From Gemmatimonadales bacterium (lineage in GTDB: Bacteria > Gemmatimonadota > Gemmatimonadetes > Gemmatimonadales > GWC2-71-9): a stretch of DNA of 17,499 nt. Positions within the stretch are counted from its first letter, which is position 1. Each line of letters starts with the position of its first letter. The DNA lies in the NCBI GenBank assembly GCA_025929805.1, contig JAICPP010000042.1, forward strand, positions 1 to 17,499, in the 5' to 3' direction. Under the pieces are notes generated by a model. That model saw nothing but the letters and a program-made list of their open reading frames with translations. It was not told the origin of the DNA and made no database searches. Made by a program: the position numbers and the translations under genes. Shown here piece after piece: positions 1 to 6,174 of this stretch.

Positions 1-17
1 CTCGCGCTAGGAGAGAA

Positions 18-104
18 CGGACAGGGTGGGATTCGAACCCACGATACCCTTGCGGGTATACCGGTTTTCGAGACCGGCTCCTTCAGCCACTCGGACACCT
101 GTCC
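18..104 (-). tRNA. tRNA-Ser (anticodon CGA)
   Basis: On the minus strand the 87-nt cloverleaf is complete. The acceptor stem pairs GGACAGG (98-104) with CCTGTCC (19-25), followed by discriminator G at 18. The anticodon stem is CCGGT/ACCGG around the loop CTCGAAA, giving anticodon CGA, which reads the serine codon UCG. The long variable arm is a 6-bp stem (ATACCC/GGGTAT) closed by a GCAA loop, the hallmark of a class II tRNA. The T arm is GTGGG-TTCGAAT-CCCAC. Long variable arm, G73 and anticodon all agree with serine; tRNA-Leu would need a different anticodon and tRNA-Sec would read UGA. The 3' CCA is not encoded, since TTC follows the discriminator, so it must be added after transcription. 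Confidence 0.97.
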
Positions 105-125
105 AGACAGCGGGGACAGATAAAA

Positions 126-196
126 CGTGAGCGGTGAGCGGTGAACGGGGGCGAGTCGCAAACCTTGCGCTCCGCTCACCGCTTACCACCTACGCC
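126..196. repeat. Heptad-repeat element with inverted arms, between the VWA gene and tRNA-Ser
   Basis: Three 7-nt units (GTGAGCG, GTGAGCG, GTGAACG; 127-147) are followed, after a spacer, by the same motif on the opposite strand in 7-nt steps (CGCTCCG, CTCACCG, CTTACCA, CCTACGC; 168-195). The arms AGCGGTGAGCGG (130-141) and CCGCTCACCGCT (172-183) are perfect reverse complements of 12 nt, so the element can fold into a hairpin with a loop of about 30 nt. It fills most of the 105-nt gap between the VWA gene stop and the tRNA. It resembles in layout, though not in sequence, the element at 6080-6174. The function is unknown. It might act as a transcript end for the VWA gene, but no T-run follows. 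Confidence 0.75.
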
Positions 197-209
197 TTCT
201 CTGAAGGTC

Positions 210-2153
210 TTACTCCATCGCTGTATCGCCCCCCGCGCTCAGGGCTCGCGCCCGTTCGACCATGCTGATGAACTCCTGGCGATATCCCTCGCTGTCCTCC
301 CCTCGAGCCTCACGGGCCAGCGCCAGCACCAGATTGTAGTCGGCCATGCCTTTGTGCTCGGAATTGCGGAGCACCAGCGCGAAGGCTGCAACGGCGGATG
401 CGAACTGTAGATCATGGGACGGGCGGCGGTCGCCGCGATCCACGAGCGGCCTGGACAGGAGGCGGCTCCTGCTGCCGTTGGGCTCCTTGTAGCGAAGCCG
501 TATGGTGAGGAGCTCCGGGGTCCGGCTCGCACTGGGCCGCAAGGTGACCTCCTGGTAGGTGAGGCTATCACCGCCGAGCGCGACCGGCGTCACACCGGCC
601 GGCACCACCTCGTAGAGCGCGGTCACTGCATGGCCGGCGCCCATCTCCCCCGCATCCTTCCGGTCGTCCGCAAAGTCCTCCTTGGCCAGCACCCGATTCT
701 CATAGCCCAGCAGGCGGTAGGCCTGGACTCGCGCCGGATTGAACTCGACCTGGATCTTCACGTCCTTCGCAACGGTAAACAGGGTGCCGCCGAATTCCCG
801 AACGAACACCTTGTGGGCCTCACGGAAGTTGTCGATGTAGGCGTAGTGGCCATTCCCCTTGTCGGCCATCTGCTCCATCTTGGTGTCTTTCAGATTGCCG
901 GTGCCGAAGCCCAGCACCGTCAGGAAGGTTCCCTCTTCTCGCCTGGCTTCGACCAGCCGAATCATCTCCGCATCCGAGCTCACCCCGACGTTGAAGTCGC
1001 CATCGGTCGCTAGGATCAGACGATTGTTGCCCTCCGGCAGATAGTTCTCCCGCGCTACATCGTAGGCGAGCCGCAACCCTGCTCCACCCGCGGTCGACCC
1101 CCCGGCTTCCAGCCGGTCGATCGCCGCAAGGATGGTCGACTTATCGGATCCCGAGGTAGGCGGGAGCACCAGCCCTGCGGCTCCGGCATACACCACGATG
1201 GCAACCCGGTCCTGAGCCCGAAGCTCCTGCACTAATGCGCGGAACGCCTGCTTCACCAGGGGGAGCTTGTCTTCGGTCTGCATCGAGCCCGACACATCGA
1301 TCAGGAAAACCAGATTGCTGGGGGGCAGATCCCGAGTCGCGATGCGCTTGGCCTGGAGACCAATGCGCACCAGGCGATGCTCGGGCGCCCAGGGACACGG
1401 TCCCACATCGCTGGTGACGGCGAAGGGATGATTCCCGGTCTGATCGGGATAGGTGTACGAGAAGTAGTTCACCAGCTCCTCCAACCGCACGGCGTCGGCC
1501 GGCGGCAGTGCGCCCTGGCTCAGGAACCGCCGCACGTTGCTGTAGGATGCCGCGTCTACGTCGATCGAGAACGTCGAGAGCGGATTGGCCGTGGCTGCGA
1601 GGAACCGATTTTCTTGAATATGAGCATAGGCCTCCGTATTCCACGGCTCCCCGCGCTGGCGCCAGGGGTCCACTGCAAGGGGGTCCACGTAGCCACCAGC
1701 CCGGTCGGGCCTGGCAGCTGCCGCAGACGGTAGCCTGTCGGCTTCCGTGCGGCCCACCTTCGCCCCCCTGGGCTCTGCCACAATCTCGTTCAGCTGCACG
1801 GCTGTGGCTTCGAGGATGAAATCGCGGATCGTGGTTCGTCCGGCCCGAACTACGATGGTTGCTTGAGAGGATTTGTACCCGATGAACGCCGCGCGGATCT
1901 CGACCTTGCCTTCCGGAACGGCCGGAAGGGCATAGGCACCTCTCGGATCAGACAAAGCATTGAGCGCGGTGCCAACAATGAAGACCTGGGCGTTGGCGAT
2001 CGGCGCGCCGCTCTGATCCCGCACGTGACCGGTTACCCGGCCGGTCTTGGGAGGCAGGATGATGGGAGCCGCGGCGGTCGTTGTGAGGGTCAGCAGCAGA
2101 AGCAGTGAGACGGCCGGTATGCGCCGAGTGGAGAAACGACGCGGCAGTCGCAT
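210..2153 (-). CDS. Secreted von Willebrand factor type A protein, YfbK-like, with N-terminal carboxypeptidase-regulatory-like domain
   Basis: This 647-residue protein begins with a signal peptide (arginine-rich start, a run of leucines, then TTTAAA). Residues about 38-115 form a carboxypeptidase-regulatory-like beta-sandwich (GRVTGHVRDQSGAPIANAQV). A stretch reading VQLNEIVAEPRG follows, which looks like the TonB-box region after such domains in SusC-type receptors. Next comes the conserved YfbK N-terminal region (TFSIDVDAASYSNVRRFL) and a VWA domain near residue 280 with the metal-binding MIDAS motif DVSGSM. The C-terminal part, including LRYKEPNGSRSRLLSRPL, fits the DUF3520 region of this family. 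VWA domains bind protein partners through a divalent metal; this one should act in the periplasm or at the surface, with unknown partner. The ATG has a good ribosome site, GGAG six nt upstream. It lies 106 bp downstream of tadA and may have its own promoter. Confidence 0.93.
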   Translation of the reverse strand: MRLPRRFSTRRIPAVSLLLLLTLTTTAAAPIILPPKTGRVTGHVRDQSGAPIANAQVFIVGTALNALSDPRGAYALPAVPEGKVEIRAAFIGYKSSQATIVVRAGRTTIRDFILEATAVQLNEIVAEPRGAKVGRTEADRLPSAAAARPDRAGGYVDPLAVDPWRQRGEPWNTEAYAHIQENRFLAATANPLSTFSIDVDAASYSNVRRFLSQGALPPADAVRLEELVNYFSYTYPDQTGNHPFAVTSDVGPCPWAPEHRLVRIGLQAKRIATRDLPPSNLVFLIDVSGSMQTEDKLPLVKQAFRALVQELRAQDRVAIVVYAGAAGLVLPPTSGSDKSTILAAIDRLEAGGSTAGGAGLRLAYDVARENYLPEGNNRLILATDGDFNVGVSSDAEMIRLVEARREEGTFLTVLGFGTGNLKDTKMEQMADKGNGHYAYIDNFREAHKVFVREFGGTLFTVAKDVKIQVEFNPARVQAYRLLGYENRVLAKEDFADDRKDAGEMGAGHAVTALYEVVPAGVTPVALGGDSLTYQEVTLRPSASRTPELLTIRLRYKEPNGSRSRLLSRPLVDRGDRRPSHDLQFASAVAAFALVLRNSEHKGMADYNLVLALAREARGEDSEGYRQEFISMVERARALSAGGDTAME

Positions 2154-2259
2154 AGAAGCTCCGTATGCAGGATTGGATTGCCCACCGCATCCCGGCGGTG
2201 ATGGTACTCTGGAGATGCAGCAGGCGGTCAGACTCGCACACGGGCCAACCAGACCCGCC

Positions 2260-2736
2260 TTATAACCCTCCTCGTTTGACTAGGAAGAAACGCTTGAGGA
2301 TATCGCCGCACTCTTCGGCCATGAGCCCGCCCACGACCTCCGGGCGATGATTGGTGCGGGGGTTCCTGAGGAGATCGTACACCGACCCCGCCATCCCGCA
2401 GCGGCCATCGTAAGCTCCGAAGACCACCCGCCCAACCTTGGCGAGCACGATGGCCCCGGCGCACTGGGCGCATGGCTCCAGCGTCACGTACAAGGTTGCC
2501 AGCAGAAGCCGGTCCTCCCCGACCGTCTGGAGGGCCCGTTGCAGCGCCAGGAGCTCGGCGTGTGCGGTAGGGTCTCGGCGCTGCACCGTTTCGTTGTGAG
2601 CCTCTCCCAGGGTCTGGCCGTCGGCCACGACGACGGCGCCGACCGGAATCTCATCCCGCACTGACGCGGCTCTCGCCAGGCGAAGCGCTGCTTGCATGCC
2701 GGCCAGGTCACTGGGGGACGGCGTGCCTCTACGCAC
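2260..2736 (-). CDS. tadA: tRNA adenosine(34) deaminase TadA
   Basis: TadA converts adenosine 34 to inosine in the anticodon of tRNA-Arg(ACG), widening wobble decoding. The zinc-dependent cytidine-deaminase fold is clear: IPVGAVVV, then HAE (zinc ligand plus catalytic glutamate), then PCAQC (two cysteine ligands). The following stretch GRVVFGAYDGRCGMAGSVYDLL with NHRPEV is typical of TadA rather than of guanine or cytidine deaminases. I place the start at a GTG whose codon lies in the overlap GTGCGTAG with the clpB stop; this gives 158 residues and a normal N-terminal helix. Alternatives are ATG at 2697 (145 residues) and ATG at 2796, which would overlap clpB by 68 bp and add a low-complexity leader. 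None has a strong ribosome site, so translation is probably coupled to clpB. Confidence 0.93.
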   Translation of the reverse strand: MRRGTPSPSDLAGMQAALRLARAASVRDEIPVGAVVVADGQTLGEAHNETVQRRDPTAHAELLALQRALQTVGEDRLLLATLYVTLEPCAQCAGAIVLAKVGRVVFGAYDGRCGMAGSVYDLLRNPRTNHRPEVVGGLMAEECGDILKRFFLVKRGGL

Positions 2737-5365
2737 CGACCATCTCGCGCTCCCGTACGCCTGGCTCGACTCGCTCGAACCGGAGCGCGTCGCCATCCCG
2801 CTTGACCCGGATGGTGTCGCCCTCGTGGAAGTTGCCTTCCAGCAGCTCGAGTGCGATCGGGTTCTGGAGCAGCCGCTGGATCACCCGCTTGAGGGGTCGG
2901 GCTCCGTAGACTGGATCGTAGCCTTGCCCCGCAATCAGGGCTTTGGCTTCTGGCGTAACCTGCAACGTGATGTGCCGCTGTTCCAGCATGCGCTCCAACC
3001 GCTCCAGCTGCAGGTCGACAATCTGAAGCAGATCATCCCGGCTCAGCTGGCGGAACACGATGATGTCGTCTACCCGGTTGAGGAACTCGGGGCGGAAATG
3101 GTTGCGGAGCTCGTCCCGCACCCGCTGCTCCACCCGCTCCCAGCCGCTCGGATCCAGCTGGGCGCCCGCATCCACGATGTACTGGCTTCCGATATTGGAG
3201 GTCATGATGATGACCGTGTTCCGGAAGTCCACCAGCCGTCCCTGACTGTCGGTGAGCCGGCCGTCATCCAGGATCTGAAGCAACACGTTGAACACGTCCG
3301 GATGTGCCTTCTCGATCTCGTCGAACAGGATGACGCTGTAGGGGCGGCGCCGGACGGCCTCGGTCAGCTGACCGCCTTCCTCATACCCGACGTAGCCTGG
3401 AGGCGCGCCGATCATCCGGGCCACCGAGTGCTTCTCCATATACTCCGACATGTCCAAGCGAACCATGGCCCGCTCGTCGTCGAAGAGAAACTCCGCCAGC
3501 GCGCGAGCCGTCTCGGTCTTTCCCACACCCGTCGGCCCCAGGAAAATGAACGAGCCCAGTGGGCGGTTCTGATCCTGGAGTCCCGCCCGGCTCCGGCGCA
3601 CCGCATCAGACACGGCAGTCACCGCCGCGCGTTGCCCAATGACCCGCTGCTCCAGCTCCTCCTCCAGCCGGGTCAGCCGCTCCCGCTCCGATTCGAGCAT
3701 CTTGCTGACCGGAATCCCGGTCCACTTGGAGACGATCTCGGCGATATCCTCGGAGTCAACTGCTTCCTTCAAGTACTGCGCGTTGGCCTGCACCTCATGC
3801 AGCCGGCGCTCGTCTTCCGCGAGCCGACGCTCCAGCTCGGGCAGGCGACCATAACGCAGCTCTGCAGCCTTCTGGAGATCCCCTCGACGGGTAGCCTGGT
3901 CGATCTCCGCCCGGACGTTCTCGATCTCTGCTTTGAGCTGCTGAATTTCGTGCAGGGCTCCCTTCTCTGCCTGCCACTGGGCCTTCATGCCGGTGCTCTT
4001 CTCCCGGAGCGACGCGATCTCTTGCTCCAGAGCCTGGCGGCGCTCGACCGCCGCCGCGTCCCGCTCCTTGAGGAGTGCCTGGCGCTCGATTTCGAGCTGC
4101 ACGATGCGGCGCTCCACCTCGTCGATCTCCTGGGGAAGACTGTCGATCTCGATCCGGAGTCGGCTGGCCGCCTCGTCAATCAGGTCGATGGCCTTGTCGG
4201 GCAGGAACCGGTCACCGATATAGCGGTCCGAGAGCGTAGCCGCAGCGATGATCGCGTTGTCGGTGATCCGCACCCCGTGGTGGACCTCGTACTTTTCCTT
4301 CAGCCCGCGCAAGATCGCGATGGTGTCGGCCACCGATGGCTCGCCCACCATGACGGGCTGGAACCGACGCTCCAGCGCCGGATCTTTTTCTACATGCTTC
4401 CGATACTCATCCAAGGTCGTGGCGCCGATGACGTGGAGCTCGCCCCGGGCCAGGGGTGGCTTGAGCATGTTGCTCGCATCCACCGCACCCTCGGCTGCGC
4501 CCGCTCCCACGATAGTGTGCAGCTCGTCGATAAAGGTGATGTATTTGCCCTCGCTCTGAGTCAGCTCCTTGATCACCGCCTTGAGCCGCTCCTCGAACTC
4601 GCCCCGGTACTTTGCCCCCGCGAGGAGCGCGCCGATATCGAGCGAGACCAGCTCCCGGTTGCGCAGCGACTCGGGCACATCGCCGTTCACGATTCGCTGG
4701 GCCAGCCCTTCGACGATGGCGGTCTTGCCGACCCCCGGCTCGCCGATCAGTACCGGATTGTTCTTGGTGCGCCGGGACAGCACTTGCATGACCCGCCGGA
4801 TCTCCTCGTCGCGGCCAATGACTGGATCGAGCTTACCCCTCCGAGCCTCCTCTGTCAGGTTCCGGGTATAGCGCTCCAGCGCCTGATACTTCCCCTCCGG
4901 AGATTGGTCAGTCACTCGGTGGGAGCCACGCACCTCCTCCAGTGCTGACCGAAGATCATCGGCGCTGATGTTGTGCGAGCTGAGAATGGCACGGGCGGTT
5001 GTCCCTTTCTCTTCCGCCATGCCCAAGAGCAGGTGCTCGGTGCTGACGTAGGCGTCGTCGAGCTTCTTGGCCTCGGAGTCTGCCTTGTCGAAGACGCGCT
5101 GAATCTCGCGGCTGAAGCTCGGCTCCACTCCCCCGCCGGCCTGAGTGGGAAACCGGGCGATCTCCCGCTCGACCTCCTGCCGAACGGCAGTCACATTGAG
5201 TCCGGCCTTCTGAAGGAGTGGTTGGACGACGCCTTCGTCCTGGGCAAGCAGCGCCGCCAGAAGGTGGGCATCGTTGACTACCGGATTGCCCCTGCTCCGG
5301 GCCAGCTCACCGGCGTCCCGAAGTGCCTCCTGTGCCTTAATGGTCAATCGCTCTGGTCGAATCAT
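2729..5365 (-). CDS. clpB: ATP-dependent disaggregase ClpB
   Basis: ClpB is the hexameric Hsp100 chaperone that threads aggregated proteins through its pore and works with DnaK. The 878-residue product has all parts of the family: an N-terminal double-Clp domain (starting MIRPERLTIKAQEAL), AAA+ domain 1 with Walker A GEPGVGKTA near residue 206 and Walker B FIDELH, and the long M-domain coiled coil (about residues 405-525, rich in E, R and Q). AAA+ domain 2 follows, with Walker A GPTGVGKTET near residue 608, Walker B VILFDEIEKAH, and the pore loop GYVGYEEGG. The M-domain separates ClpB from ClpA and ClpC. The ATG is preceded by GAGGT five nt upstream. Upstream I see neither a CIRCE element (TTAGCACTC-N9-GAGTGCTAA) nor a clear HspR site, so heat-shock control is not evident. 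The 3' end overlaps tadA. Confidence 0.98.
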   Translation of the reverse strand: MIRPERLTIKAQEALRDAGELARSRGNPVVNDAHLLAALLAQDEGVVQPLLQKAGLNVTAVRQEVEREIARFPTQAGGGVEPSFSREIQRVFDKADSEAKKLDDAYVSTEHLLLGMAEEKGTTARAILSSHNISADDLRSALEEVRGSHRVTDQSPEGKYQALERYTRNLTEEARRGKLDPVIGRDEEIRRVMQVLSRRTKNNPVLIGEPGVGKTAIVEGLAQRIVNGDVPESLRNRELVSLDIGALLAGAKYRGEFEERLKAVIKELTQSEGKYITFIDELHTIVGAGAAEGAVDASNMLKPPLARGELHVIGATTLDEYRKHVEKDPALERRFQPVMVGEPSVADTIAILRGLKEKYEVHHGVRITDNAIIAAATLSDRYIGDRFLPDKAIDLIDEAASRLRIEIDSLPQEIDEVERRIVQLEIERQALLKERDAAAVERRQALEQEIASLREKSTGMKAQWQAEKGALHEIQQLKAEIENVRAEIDQATRRGDLQKAAELRYGRLPELERRLAEDERRLHEVQANAQYLKEAVDSEDIAEIVSKWTGIPVSKMLESERERLTRLEEELEQRVIGQRAAVTAVSDAVRRSRAGLQDQNRPLGSFIFLGPTGVGKTETARALAEFLFDDERAMVRLDMSEYMEKHSVARMIGAPPGYVGYEEGGQLTEAVRRRPYSVILFDEIEKAHPDVFNVLLQILDDGRLTDSQGRLVDFRNTVIIMTSNIGSQYIVDAGAQLDPSGWERVEQRVRDELRNHFRPEFLNRVDDIIVFRQLSRDDLLQIVDLQLERLERMLEQRHITLQVTPEAKALIAGQGYDPVYGARPLKRVIQRLLQNPIALELLEGNFHEGDTIRVKRDGDALRFERVEPGVREREMVGA

Positions 5366-5526
5366 TGCTACCTCTTATACCTATGAAACGAACCCATGGT
5401 GCCGTCCACGAAGTGTCGGTGACCTAGAACCTTGGAGTCCGTCTCAGGAATGGCAAGGCTCGTACCCAGTAACTCTGCCGGTTTGGCAGTATGGGTTCAT
5501 TGTGGTAAGCGACTCGCACAGGCGCA
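5366..5526 (-). promoter_or_regulatory. clpB upstream region; promoter presumed but not resolved
   Basis: This gap separates the hairpin terminator at 5527-5562 from clpB, so clpB should have its own promoter here. Close to the start codon the minus strand reads ATAGGTATAAGAGGTAGCA; GAGGT serves as ribosome site, and TATAAG would be too near to serve as a normal -10 box. A short inverted repeat, CTGCC-N5-GGCAG, lies at 5475-5489. I also see GAACCCAT at 5390-5397 and its reverse complement at 5491-5498. None matches a heat-shock operator that I know. No open reading frame here looks real. Confidence 0.35.
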
Positions 5527-5562
5527 AAAGGAAAAGGGCAGCCGTGGCTGCCCTTTTCCTTT
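5527..5562 (-). terminator. Strong hairpin terminator, overlapping the stop codon of the tail-domain gene
   Basis: A 17-bp perfect stem pairs 5527-5543 with 5546-5562, including the GC core GGGCAGCC/GGCTGCCC, with A and T tracts on either side. On the minus strand the stem ends in CTTTTCCTTTT, giving a T-rich tail. The stem shape is symmetrical, so it could stop transcription in either direction. Its first bases are part of the TAA stop codon (5561-5563) of the upstream gene, so ribosomes finishing that gene would cover the hairpin. It isolates clpB from the genes to its right. Confidence 0.85.
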
Positions 5563-5998
5563 ATCTCCCACTAGCGATCTTCCTCTGCGCTATCATCTTC
5601 CGCGTGAACCTCTCACCGTCTACGGTAAGTTGATAGTAGTACACGCCGGTGCTCGCCTCACGCTTTCCATCCAGATACTTGCCGTCCCAGTAGGCCCGGT
5701 ACTGCCCACAGCGAAGGCGGAGGCTATCCAGCCTTTCACCCGACCCATTCGCCAGGGTGGGGATCGCCACCACCTGCACCAACACGTTGTAAATCTTCAG
5801 GCTGACTACCGGCTGATGACCCCTTGCGCACACCTCCTGGGAAATCTCGAACGGGATCGTCGTTGCCGGGAAAAACGGATTGGGGTAGTTCTCCTTCAGC
5901 TCGACTCGCGGCGGGAGCACATTTGCCTGTGCTGCGACCGGGGAGCCTGCCCCCACCAGAAGCCCGAGCCACCACCCCGGCCACGCCAAGCGGACCAT
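5561..5998 (-). CDS. Small secreted protein made of a signal peptide plus a FlgD-like/T9SS-type C-terminal domain
   Basis: The 145-residue product has a signal peptide (hydrophobic WPGWWLGLLVGAG, cleavage near VAAQA). The mature chain then enters at once a domain of the kind normally found at the C-terminus of much larger secreted proteins in the Fibrobacterota-Chlorobiota-Bacteroidota group. The marks are LKENYPNPFFPATTIPFEI (about 35-53), VSLKIYNVLVQVV, AYWDGKYLDGK, and STGVYYYQLTVDGERFTRKM near the end. In T9SS substrates such domains direct export and surface attachment. Here no passenger domain is present, so what it carries, if anything, is unknown. The gene is convincing: a strong ribosome site (AGGAG, six nt spacing) precedes the ATG, and a terminator abuts the stop. 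The domain could also be read as a FlgD immunoglobulin-like fold without sorting function. Confidence 0.8.
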   Translation of the reverse strand: MVRLAWPGWWLGLLVGAGSPVAAQANVLPPRVELKENYPNPFFPATTIPFEISQEVCARGHQPVVSLKIYNVLVQVVAIPTLANGSGERLDSLRLRCGQYRAYWDGKYLDGKREASTGVYYYQLTVDGERFTRKMIAQRKIASGR

Positions 5999-6013
5999 GG
6001 GTGCTCCTCTGCG

Positions 6014-6023
6014 AACAATTGTT
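6014..6023. promoter_or_regulatory. AT-rich palindrome upstream of the tail-domain gene
   Basis: A perfect 10-bp palindrome, AACAATTGTT, lies just upstream of the ribosome site of the gene starting at 5998. It stands out in GC-rich surroundings. It could be part of a promoter or a regulator binding site; the sequence alone does not decide this. Confidence 0.25.
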
Positions 6024-6079
6024 AAACCGGTGGTGGCACCTCCGCGCTGGTCGGGATGCAGGGTTGGATGTAAAACGGA

Positions 6080-6174
6080 AGGTCTAGAGTCGGTAGTCGG
6101 TAGTCAAGTGTTGGGTCGAGTGTCAGGGTCTAGGGACGCTAGACCATAGACCCTAGACCCTGGACCCTAGACCT
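6080..6174. repeat. Thirteen-unit heptad-repeat element with inverted arms after selB
   Basis: From 6081 to 6171 the sequence runs in an unbroken 7-nt register: GGTCTAG, AGTCGGT twice, AGTCAAG, TGTTGGG, TCGAGTG, TCAGGGT, CTAGGGA, then CGCTAGA, CCATAGA, CCCTAGA, CCCTGGA, CCCTAGA. The left half carries the GGGTCTA type and the right half its reverse complement. CAGGGTCTAGGG (6124-6135) pairs perfectly with CCCTAGACCCTG (6151-6162), and the outer ends AGGTCTAG (6080-6087) pair with CTAGACCT (6167-6174). The right edge overlaps the selB stop codon (6173-6175). It is not a CRISPR array: units are only 7 nt with no spacers. Mobility or function is unknown. Confidence 0.85.

Noticed and set aside
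18..104. tRNA-Sec, suggested by the nearby selB gene
   Set aside because: The anticodon is CGA, not UCA, and the acceptor stem is the normal 7 bp; it is tRNA-Ser.
2696..4948. Long plus-strand open frame of 750 codons
   Set aside because: It lies antisense to clpB, whose full domain set is clear. The translation has no recognisable motif and is typical of a frame mirrored from a GC-rich gene.
5366..5526. CIRCE or HAIR heat-shock operator upstream of clpB
   Set aside because: No TTAGCACTC/GAGTGCTAA pair or CTTGAGT/ACTCAAG pair is present; the short inverted repeats seen do not match.
6080..6174. CRISPR-like array
   Set aside because: Repeat units are 7 nt, contiguous and degenerate, with no spacers and no cas genes nearby.
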